The notes under the pieces: model-generated | Seen by the model: the letters and a program-made list of their open reading frames with translations, nothing else | What the model was told of the DNA's origin: nothing | The model's database searches: none | Assembly: GCF_964204645.1 (NCBI RefSeq) | Contig: NC_134029.1 | Coordinates: forward strand, 19,298,450 to 19,362,449 | Direction of reading: 5' to 3' | From: Tubulanus polymorphus | Lineage: Eukaryota; Nemertea; Palaeonemertea; Tubulaniformes; Tubulanidae | DNA length: 64,000 nucleotides | Program-made: the position numbers and the translations under genes | Shown: positions 37,383-46,369 of the stretch, piece by piece | Numbering within the stretch: position 1 is the stretch's first letter | How the letters are laid out: every line of letters begins with the position of its first letter

Positions 37383-39814
37383 TTTGCGCGAGATACCGAA
37401 GAATGCCTGTACTGAGAGGCGATTCGACCCTGCTTGCTGTCGAGATGACTGTGTGTTACAGACGATCAGATCTTATTAGCTCTTGCTGACGTCACACTCA
37501 GATTCATTATTTCGCATATTGCTTTTGCTATTTCATATATCGTTGATATTTTCACGTATCCGCTTAACCGATGACGTCATCGCTTGCTATGATCGGACGG
37601 CGATATTTCAAATTTCATTTCGTTTTATTGTAACTTTGTACAAAGTGCATTGTACAAATGTATCGTACATGTAACATTTTACGTTGAGTAAATGCATTTA
37701 AAAAAGCATTTTACAGATTTGACCCGATAATGTTGATGCATCGTTGCATTAAGGTTGTGCCCCAGATTTGTACCACTTTTACTCTCAATATCTATTGAAA
37801 GCGAGTTTGCACCTAATTTGCCATTGTATAAACCAGTCAATAACAAATGGACCGGTTTAGATTAAGTAGATATCTATAAAATCACCGGTAGCATTTCTCT
37901 GAAATAGCAGCAACCCATATACGCGTAAGGATTGGTTCGACCATAGCATCAAAGATTTGTGGACCTACGACTGTTTCCCGAGAGAACTGTTGGACTTTTT
38001 TCAGAACAAAGAAAATTTAGCTTATTTTCACTGTCCTCAATTTTCTTCCGACAATTCGCAAGTGTACCTATGTAATCGAATAGTAGGCTACTCAAAACTT
38101 CTTGCTGGTTCATAAAAAAGGTGAAACAGATGGAACGGTTCGAACGCGCTGTATTTAGAAATATTTGTGGAACAATATGTAGAACAACCCTAACACTAAT
38201 TCTTTTAAAGTAAACCTATGCTTCGATCAATAATCTATTGAAATGAATCGCCGAATTGATGAGGTTTAGAATCTATTAATTATTGAAGTTTTCAATCAGG
38301 TGTGCGTTTTTCTCGCTAATCCGTTATTTGTTTTTCTCCTCGCTGTACGCAGTTCTAAGGCTTTACTAAAACGTATCTAAATTGTCAGGGAAAATACATT
38401 TTATGTAAATCTATAACAGCTGGTATGACAGGTAAAGGTAAGCACTGCAGGACCTAAATATGCTTGTTGTTGCGATGGTCATCCTGTATGCATTTCACGG
38501 CCTCATTCAAACGGATATCAGTTTTCCAAGTTGAGCTGGATGATATCGGTTTCTATTACTTAAAAAGCGAGTTGCGCAGATCCGCGCGTAAGCCCCTTAT
38601 TGCTTTTAACTTAAATATGCATGCCACGACGACAGGGCTGCCGCGGAGGGTAAATCGAGCACCTTTCGGCGAAGCATTTTTCAGACGTTCGAATCGGCGA
38701 AACAAGTTCGCGTCTGGGATTCGGGTTACTGCGAGAAAGTCCCGAACTCGGACGTAAACGAAGACCACGAGCTGCTGAGTGAGACTTAGTTGACAGCCTA
38801 TCGGCAAACACCGACGCGATGCATTATTTATGGCACAAGGAATTGTCGTCGATAGGGTACTTCACCTAACGTGGATAAGAATCGGCGGTACTTCGCGGTA
38901 GGAGTATCATCGCCAAGTTTTTTCAAGTGAGCGGCTAAAATCCCATCTCGAAGAAACACGGTAAATACGTGCCGATGTTTGAACTGATGACATGCGACAT
39001 TATTTGACGAACGCAACGGGTTTCCTCGCGATTGTCTTCGTTCTAGATAGAGAGAACGCCCATGCGTCGTTTCACAAACCGCTTGTCATAAGCACCGTTC
39101 AGAACTTCGACAGTGACCGCGATACCAACTTCGATTCGCTTCGAAGCGAAAAAGAGCTTCGTAACAACCCGAAAAGTTAAATTATACATTTATGCATCGA
39201 TCAAACGCGTAGTTATTATAGTTTTCTTTGACATATGAAAAAAAGCCAATTTGTATATAAAACAGAAAATGCTGTGGGCAGTGTTGTTGATGAAACGGAA
39301 TTTTGCTTTGATAAAACGTCGCTTAGTGTCAAGCTGTAATGTCACAGAAACATCGATTATACGACAAAATAATAATGGGTGGCAACTCATCCAGTTTGCC
39401 GTCGACAGTACTAACAAGCTTTAATCGTTTGTCGATATACTTATAAAATATGTGATTCGCCCTGGAACTGCTTAACCGGATTTTACACCCGCGCCCAATC
39501 GGTTGATGTACACTTAAAATGCTTTCGACAGTTATAAACCACAATCGCCGATCGAACAAATCCGACGGAAATGTTTTTTAAATTGACTTAGATATACACG
39601 ACTGGATGACTGTGTGCCTAGCTGACTGGACAACCTGGATATTGCCTTATACTTTTGCACTATTATCCCGTATTGTAACTATAGTAAATGTCTCCGTCTT
39701 AATCGGCACCGGTCAAGTCAATGAACCGCTCAAATCGGTTTTCTAAAACTCATTAGGAAAAACCTACAGTTTCCCCGATTCGGCATATGGTCAAGTCGGT
39801 GAAATATTTAGGCT
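37383..39814. other. Intergenic or intronic, no gene seen
   Basis: Short open frames on both strands, clustered near 38,464-38,811 and 39,190-39,559, overlap each other and show no domain. Nothing else recognised. Confidence 0.4.
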
Positions 39815-39970
39815 AAAAAATTGATACCTCGTTTCTCTTTCCTGCTGAGCTTGAAAATTGGCCTGGCCGGCCGCCTAATCTACCCTGTACATTCCATTTT
39901 TAAAGCGTATCAAGCTTACAATAACAGAACCGGCAGCTATAGAAATGAACTGGATTACAGATTCTATTGC
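39815..39970 (+). repeat. Dispersed repeat shared with 30,841-31,000, copy 2
   Basis: Same block order as copy 1, with a GGCCTGGCCGGCC palindrome in place of copy 1's GACCCAGCTGGTGGCC. Non-coding. Similarity fades on both sides, so the real ends are unknown. Confidence 0.55.
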
Positions 39971-40084
39971 AGTTTAGAAAAGTGACCCGGCCGATTACAG
40001 TCACAGCGACGGCAGGGTCTATCCGCACATTGTACGTAAAGTCTACTTGCGTAGTACAAAATACGCGATGTTAATGAGCGCGAC

Positions 40085-40468
40085 TCAGAAATCATCGATT
40101 ACTGTCGACCGCGGTCTGAGTGACACCCGGGGGAACGAGTTTGATCTTTTCGTGTACGGGAGACAGTCCGACTGATTTACATCTGACCAGTTTTCAAAAA
40201 CAAAAGACATTGACAAATTATCAAGTGAGTCAAGCTTCGTCGCAAATGCTATCAGTGTCACACATCTTTCATCCCGCCCGATCGTACGGTCAATAACAAA
40301 AATAGGAATCCCCACCCAGGGAATATTACCGACAGTCGATAAATCGAAATATCTTGATCCGAACATAATTTGCTTTGAAACGTTCGCTGTTATTTCTGCG
40401 ATTGTATATTGAGCTATGATAATATCGGGCACGCCGTTGCTGATGGCTTGAAACCGTGCCATCCACAT
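40085..40468 (-). CDS. Unassigned open reading frame, possible exon
   Basis: 127 codons from an ATG; the frame stays open about 24 codons further upstream, where a possible 3' splice site (TATTAACAG) lies. I do not recognise it with confidence. The stretch SKQIMFGSRYFDL resembles the QL..G.R[FY]xD block of PI-PLC X-type phosphodiesterases, and WMARF lies about 30 residues before it. However, the catalytic GTHDS-type block is absent; DIIIAQYTI stands where it would be. The frame lies inside the candidate long intron of the protocadherin gene, on the opposite strand. It could be a lone exon, a pseudogene fragment, or chance. Two sequons (ANVS, DNLS) are present but no signal peptide or membrane span. 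Confidence 0.25.
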   Translation of the reverse strand: MWMARFQAISNGVPDIIIAQYTIAEITANVSKQIMFGSRYFDLSTVGNIPWVGIPIFVIDRTIGRDERCVTLIAFATKLDSLDNLSMSFVFENWSDVNQSDCLPYTKRSNSFPRVSLRPRSTVIDDF

Positions 40469-40604
40469 CGATGCTTTCGAGAGACGACGAACTGTTAATA
40501 TCGGGAAACTCTTAGAGCGAAGATGTTCAGGATTTAAAAGCTATATTTGCACTCTAAATCTTAACACGTACAGCGTTCGTAGAAAAGTTATCAGTTTTTG
40601 AAAT

Positions 40605-40846
40605 CTTGAAATATGGATTGTCCCCGTTATTCATATGATTGGTAGATTTGGTCTGATTTGTTTTGATTTGGTCTGATTTGTTTAGATTTGGTGTCCGTTA
40701 CAAACCCACTACACCTGTCGGCAGCGAGACGGGGGATTTGATTTTGAATTTAGGATACGAAGTACGGATATAGCTGAGTGATCGGCGGTCGAATTCACAG
40801 AATTTTTGGTCAAATGGAAGTACATAATTGGGAAATTCGGTTCCAG
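40605..40846 (+). repeat. Dispersed 230-bp repeat, copy 4
   Basis: Full-length copy with an internal duplication of the GATTTGGTCTGATTTGTTT segment. Ends GGGAAATTCGGTTCCA, as copy 1. Confidence 0.7.
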
Positions 40847-42301
40847 TTCATTAAAACGATCTTCCAAACAGCTTGAACCGGCTAGCGACTGGTTGGGAAA
40901 ACGGGCGCATCTTTCTATCGGTACGGCGGAATGATTCGAAATAGTTGGTAAAAATCAAAGAATTTTTGTCCTCGAAACTTGACTGAAACGGTGAATTCTT
41001 CGTTATTTCATTGCTCACGGAACATGTAACGTTTTCCGTGTCGAGTGGGGTCGGGGTATTCTCGATCCTCTATCATCGGTTTGTCCATTTGTAACCATCT
41101 GATGGCAAGAGAATTTCATTTTCTGTTGACCTTCAAACAATGCGAACAGATTCTATACCCAACCAATTTCATTGGAAATAGCGGGCTCAAATCTGCAACC
41201 TAATTGACGCAAGCATGAAATATTATCCATATGAGGCAAGGCGAAACATCATCTAAATACACGTCGCCACTATGGAATACTAATATCAGTGTATTCGTCT
41301 AATTACTTCGTGATAATGACTCGACTGTACACGAGTCCCTAGTCACATATCACAATGAAGCATCTTCGAATTTCTCTTTTTTTTTTCGTGTTATCCTTGC
41401 ACGGAGATACCGCCACGTCGATCGGGCGAATCCGACACGAAAGATATATACATTTCATATATTCCTTCGCGCGTTTATCGTGATATACTTCGGCGGTGTC
41501 TCCGTTCGGATCAAACGGACGCCGCTTAAATAGGGGAGAGATCATCGCAGATCACGCGGCGGTTGATTCAGGGGCTGAACGGCGCGGGCTGACGATCAAA
41601 CCGCGCGCTACCGTCGTCGACGCGAACTGAAACACGACGCGTTCGGGTTTTAATTAATGAAATTTGCGTCGCGGAGACACGCCGGCGTTTTTCGCTATAC
41701 GCTTTACATCCTGCAGTAAGTGGTTGACCATGTACGTCCCGAGGCTTTGCGATGTCTGTAAACATCAGTAATGACCCGGTCTGCGCGAATATTGTTCGGT
41801 AATCTCGCGTGTCTCAGCCGATTAGCGCGCACATCCTGACATCTATTCATCAAACGAACCTCGGCAGATTATTCGATCATTTGATCGTTTTCTGCGCGTT
41901 TTTTGCCTACTTTGCTGCGAATAACCGGCCACTTAGCGCGCCGTATAAATTGTAAGAATCTTGCGCCGTGTCCTTTTATGAAGTCATTTCGAGACCGGAA
42001 CTGCGTGTTAGTGTCAAAACTTATTGTCTGACAAATCACGAGACTCGAGACCTTCGCGCTATATCCATTGGCATAAGATATATTATATATCACTTGAAAT
42101 TTGAAAAATAATTTTTTTTTCTCCGAATTTAGCATAAAGTCCAGGAGGGAAAGAATGGTACTGCGTATCTTGTATTACTTACTACTTTACTTTATTTTCC
42201 GATAAACCCTTCCGATTTACAAGGAAAAAGTTTTAAATGGTACATGTATAATTACAGATGGTCGAAGCATCAACGTTTTGTAGACAGTAACGTTGATCTA
42301 C
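40847..42301. other. Intergenic or intronic, no gene seen
   Basis: A CpG-rich stretch at about 41,400-41,830 has several short minus-strand open frames without recognisable motifs. No RNA gene seen. Confidence 0.4.
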
Positions 42302-42387
42302 CATCCTCGCTTGCCAGGGTTTGATAGCCTCGCGCCGAACGGCGTGAGCTTCGCCGGGAGGCAATCAAACCCTGGCTTGCGAGGATG
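42302..42387. repeat. Inverted repeat with 30-bp arms
   Basis: 42,302-42,331 and 42,358-42,387 are reverse complements with three mismatched positions, around a 26-bp GC-rich loop that itself holds a CGCCGAACGGCG mini-hairpin. GATCT lies just outside both arms in inverted orientation. No coding sequence. Probably a small foldback element. Confidence 0.7.
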
Positions 42388-42512
42388 AGATCTATACGCG
42401 CAGATTGCCCGTAGTAACTCAATGTATCAACATGGTAACAAACAATACACACATCTCATTGTGCCTCAATTCTCATCCAGCATTACTATCATCAGTATTC
42501 AAATAATCATCA

Positions 42513-42891
42513 TTTTTGACGCCGTAAAAACCGTTACAATAATGTTTTAAGGGGTTCCGTGCGAGTCGATGTGCTCTACGTCATCACTATTAGCGCTTCA
42601 GAATAATAATCAATGAATTTTGTAATCAAACATATATATTTCATTACTCCTCTATTTGATAAATTTCATGTCTTTCTGATAATCAATCTTTGAAAGGATG
42701 ACGTGCACTACGTCATCAATATATCGGGGATAGACTGGTTACCAGTCATTATCGATATATTCAAATTCAAAATAGCTTTATTGATCATTGATAGCTATGT
42801 TATTCATATCATCATTTATTATCAATATCGACTGCGATACGTTTTGAAGGCGTCAATAAACTAGTTAATTCAAGTTAATTTTCTTGTTTTA
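42513..42891 (-). mobile_element. MITE-like family, copy C (inverted)
   Basis: Minus-strand copy of the family at 10,050 and 13,853. It begins, on the plus strand, with TTTTTGACGCCGTAAAAACC and ends with GGCGTCAATAAACTAGTTAA and AATTTTCTTGTTTTA. CRE-like words lie at 42,568-42,583 and 42,697-42,715; the latter is a perfect-armed palindrome, TGACGT-GCACT-ACGTCA. It lies about 400 bp upstream of the protocadherin acceptor. Confidence 0.65.
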
Positions 42892-43291
42892 CTATTTCAT
42901 ACTAATTCATAGATTCATTGTGTGATATAGCCTAACGGCAGTAATCAGATTCCGTATCTTTTTCAAAAATGTATTCGTAATGCCGTCACATACATGATTA
43001 AATGTCAAATCTATCAATATCCAAAGCACTACGTGGGTGGCCATAGAAAACGAAATCGTGCAATGCATCGGTTAGAACATATATTTGCTAAAGCTTTGAA
43101 TTGTGGCGCCATGACAATTTTTCGTGGCCGCGTTCGCCATTACATCGCCATAATTCATGAGTGACAAGTACAGCGGCTTTAATTAAACATCGTGGCAGCT
43201 TATATCATGTTTATAATTACTGATTAATTCGACTCTGAACCCGGTTTTATTCATCGCTTTAATGCAGGTTTGTTTATATTGTATTTTACAG
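42892..43291 (+). promoter_or_regulatory. Upstream region ending in a 3' splice site
   Basis: No gene seen in most of this stretch. It ends in a T-rich tract followed by TATTTTACAG at 43,282-43,291, a good metazoan acceptor, just before the protocadherin 5' UTR. If this acceptor is used, the leader exon lies upstream, the best candidate being 34,165-34,442. Confidence 0.4.
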
Positions 43292-43624
43292 AGCCAGCAA
43301 AGCCGAGCGCAGGCAAGGTGTGGCTGATCACTGTTGACTTATCGTTCGCGTGTGAATTCTGAAGTCAACATTTCATGCCAGGTTGGGCTTTTAGGGCTGA
43401 TTGATGTCAAACTCAACAAATGGAGACCAGCCATGTGCAGCGCGTGAACGCAATCGTGAAGCAACGCGGGAGGTGGAATACGCGCAGTTAAAAATGACGC
43501 AGTCATCTCTCGTCTGCTAAAGATTGTTTACGTCGTAGAATCGCAGCAGCGTTGCGCGTCGAAGTTGCCGAAGTCGAAAGAGAAATCTTAACGAATGTCA
43601 AAGACAGTATTCATAGCGCTCAAA
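43292..43624 (+). other. Candidate 5' UTR of the protocadherin exon
   Basis: 333 bp between the acceptor at 43,291 and the preferred ATG. It contains several upstream ATGs in poor or terminated frames, which would tend to lower translation. The alternative initiator at 43,595 is in frame with the main ORF but has C at position -3. Confidence 0.4.
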
Positions 43625-46369
43625 ATGATCAGGGATTGTCGTTTCGCCCTCGTCGTTTTCGTGTTGAATTCGATCTGTTTGAGTCTTTCGCAGAATCCGG
43701 AAGTCCTCTTTCGAATACCGGAAGAGAACGACCCCGGCACGTTCGTCGGCGAGGTGAAATCGTCGCATAAATTGATGGAGAAATTCAACGCGTCGATTCG
43801 GGCTCTGTTACGATACACGATCCTCAACCCGAACGAACCGGGCGTCGATTCGTTTCAGATCGACCCGACGAGTAGCGCGGTGACCACCACCCAGGTACTG
43901 GACAGAGATACCCTCTGCACGAAAGTCTCCACTTGTTGTGACAGGTCTGGTCGGTGCAGCGTCCTGCTCATCATCGGCACGCAGCCTAGAGAATACTTCA
44001 TGGTTCTGAACGCTAAAGTCGAAATCGTCGACATCAACGACAATGCGCCGATTTTCCCGTTGTCGACTGTCAACATAAAGATGTCCGAATCGACGGCGAT
44101 CAATTCGACGGTGCTGCTACCTGCCGCCGACGACATCGATTCCGGCGCCAACCGGATCAAGGAATATAAGATCGAATCGCCGACCCACACTTTCGGTTTG
44201 AGTACATTGAAATACGAAGGCGAGATCACCGATCTAATGCTGGTGAATCTGAGAAGTTTGGACCGGGAATCGATGGCGTATTATCAGGTGAAAGTCCTCG
44301 CTACCGACGGAGGGTTGCCCACTCTTACCGGAACGTGTACGGTGAACATCGAAGTCACCGATGCCAACGATAATTCGCCGAAATTCGCGAAACCCGTCTA
44401 CTCGCTGACGATTCCCGAAAATACGCCGACGAACACGACTATCTTACAGGTACACGCCGTCGACCCGGACCTTGGAGAGAGCGGCAAGGTTAAGTATTCC
44501 ATAAACATTCGCGCTTCGGACGAAATCAAAACGACGTTCTTGATCGAACCGTTTTCCGGCTGGATCAAGTTGATGCGACCGTTGGACTTCGAGGGCACGA
44601 AGATGTACAAGATACCGATCGACGCTCGAGATCTTGGTATGGGAACGTTGCCGACCAGAACGATCGTCACCGTGCACGTCATCGACGTGAACGACAACGG
44701 CCCGAAAATAACGATGAATTCCTTCACGCCGAACGGGCTAGTGGAAGTTTCGGAAGCGGCAGAGGTCGGTACTTTGGTCGCGCATATCATGATCAAAGAC
44801 ATCGATACGGGGAGGAACGGCGAAGTGGACTGTTTCATGGACAATCCGTTTTTCGGACTGAACAGAATGGATAACGGCCGCGGAAGGAGCAAGGAGTTCA
44901 AGATTGTCACGTCCGGTTCTCTGAACCGCGAAACGGCGTCCGAGTACCTCGTGACGGTCATATGCCAAGATCAAGGTAAACCTATGCTGGAAACGAGGAA
45001 AATATTTACTATCACCGTGCTCGACGCCAACGATAATGTACCCGTGTTTTCGAAAGACAAATACTTTGCGGACGTTTACGAGAACAACCCGATGGGATTA
45101 TCGTTGCTGCGTGTTCACGCCGTTGATAGAGACGACGGGCCAGGCGGACAGATACACTATAAAGTGGCGGCAGATGGCCTATCCGTGGTGACCATCAGCA
45201 GCGAGGGGTATGTCTACGCCAGCACCGTATTCGACAGGGAAGAGCAAGACACGATCACTTTCCACATCATCGCCACGGACTCCGGCGAGAATCCGCTCAG
45301 CTCGTCGGCGAAGGTCGTCCTTCGTATCAAAGACAGGAACGACAACACACCCGAATTCTCCCGCTCTTATCACTTCAACATAACGGAGAACGCTAACGTA
45401 CTCACGCGGGTCGGACGAGTCGTCGCCGTCGACAGGGATAAAGGCCCCAACGGCGAAATATCGTATAGCATGGCGGGCAATGAACTCGCGCACATATTCG
45501 ACGTTTCGAAACGAGGGGTAATCACGACCCGGGCGCGGTTAGATCGCGAACACCGCAGCCTGTATCACTTGCACGTCATCGCCAAAGATAACGGAGAAAA
45601 ACAGTTGTCCAGTTCGGTGCCGGTCACCATCAAGGTCATCGACATGAACGATAACGCTCCCGAATTTCACTTTCCAAATCCTTCCAATCACACGGTGTAT
45701 ATTTCGTATCTCGAACAGGTCGGGCATAAGATCACCCAGGTCACCGCCTCGGACATCGACCACGGACGAAATGCGCATTTGCTCTATTTCATCAAGCAAG
45801 GCGACATCCGTGGCCTGTTTCACATAGATAAAGACAGCGGGGTTATCACCGTTTATCGGACACTATCCGAAAATGACGCCCACAGTTACAATTTGAAGGT
45901 CGAGGTCAAAGACCGCGGCATGCCGCAGAACAGTAAAGTGAACACGCTGACTATCGTCGTCGATGGGACCGGAAAGCCTATCACTGCTAGCGGCGTTTAC
46001 ATCGACCAACAGCCGAGCAACAAGAATCTGATCATAGTAATCTGTCTTGCGACCGTGTCCGGTCTGCTGGCGATCGTCTTAATCGTGGCGATTATCTGCA
46101 TACGGCGTAAAGACTACGATAACCATACGCAAAACGTGAAAACAGAAACGCAACGCATCTTCAACAATCGCCGTTTAAGCCCGAACGGCAGCAGCGGTAG
46201 CCCCGGTAGCAAATTGGGCGACAGCGCCAAGCCTCTGCACGGCGTCAAAGAGGTCAGCTTTTCGGTCGACAACGACGACCTGTCCGATCATAACGAGCGA
46301 CCGTTCCTTCCAGTGAAAGCAGATCATCCCGCGTGGAAGTCGACGAAAACTTTCGAGGTAAACGTCTAA
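43625..46369 (+). CDS. Protocadherin, seven cadherin repeats, single exon
   Basis: Calcium-dependent cell-adhesion membrane protein. Numbering from the longer in-frame start (43,595): hydrophobic signal core 17-30; cadherin repeats at about 34-150, 153-260, 263-368, 372-481, 486-584, 590-687 and 695-790; membrane span 811-836, followed by RRK; cytoplasmic tail about 86 residues. Six calcium-linker motifs (DINDN 146, DANDN 256, DVNDN 364, DANDN 477, DRNDN 580, DMNDN 683) separate the seven repeats; repeat 7 lacks the usual DRE. Repeat 1 has CX5C (C108-C114) of protocadherin type, followed by a second one (C115-C121). Sequons: N65, N170, N280, N595, N698. Seven repeats fit the delta-1 protocadherin layout, but CM1 and CM2 tail motifs were not seen. 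KEVSF (885-889) fits the PP1-docking RVxF pattern. I prefer M11 (43,625): A at -3 and a compact signal peptide. No frameshift; complete to the stop. Confidence 0.95.
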   Translation: MIRDCRFALVVFVLNSICLSLSQNPEVLFRIPEENDPGTFVGEVKSSHKLMEKFNASIRALLRYTILNPNEPGVDSFQIDPTSSAVTTTQVLDRDTLCTKVSTCCDRSGRCSVLLIIGTQPREYFMVLNAKVEIVDINDNAPIFPLSTVNIKMSESTAINSTVLLPAADDIDSGANRIKEYKIESPTHTFGLSTLKYEGEITDLMLVNLRSLDRESMAYYQVKVLATDGGLPTLTGTCTVNIEVTDANDNSPKFAKPVYSLTIPENTPTNTTILQVHAVDPDLGESGKVKYSINIRASDEIKTTFLIEPFSGWIKLMRPLDFEGTKMYKIPIDARDLGMGTLPTRTIVTVHVIDVNDNGPKITMNSFTPNGLVEVSEAAEVGTLVAHIMIKDIDTGRNGEVDCFMDNPFFGLNRMDNGRGRSKEFKIVTSGSLNRETASEYLVTVICQDQGKPMLETRKIFTITVLDANDNVPVFSKDKYFADVYENNPMGLSLLRVHAVDRDDGPGGQIHYKVAADGLSVVTISSEGYVYASTVFDREEQDTITFHIIATDSGENPLSSSAKVVLRIKDRNDNTPEFSRSYHFNITENANVLTRVGRVVAVDRDKGPNGEISYSMAGNELAHIFDVSKRGVITTRARLDREHRSLYHLHVIAKDNGEKQLSSSVPVTIKVIDMNDNAPEFHFPNPSNHTVYISYLEQVGHKITQVTASDIDHGRNAHLLYFIKQGDIRGLFHIDKDSGVITVYRTLSENDAHSYNLKVEVKDRGMPQNSKVNTLTIVVDGTGKPITASGVYIDQQPSNKNLIIVICLATVSGLLAIVLIVAIICIRRKDYDNHTQNVKTETQRIFNNRRLSPNGSSGSPGSKLGDSAKPLHGVKEVSFSVDNDDLSDHNERPFLPVKADHPAWKSTKTFEVNV

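Noticed and set aside
38100-38200. Possible LINE fragment (MERFERAVFRNICG)
   Set aside because: Resembles an ERxQRRAxRxI-type block, but too short, with no neighbouring LINE blocks in any frame.
43595-43624. Upstream ATG as the protocadherin start
   Set aside because: In frame and possible, but C at -3 and an extra 10-residue lead before the signal peptide make the ATG at 43,625 the better choice; not excluded.
44398-44961. 187-codon minus-strand frame and other antisense frames in the protocadherin exon
   Set aside because: Shadows of the real coding strand, which shows clear cadherin repeats.
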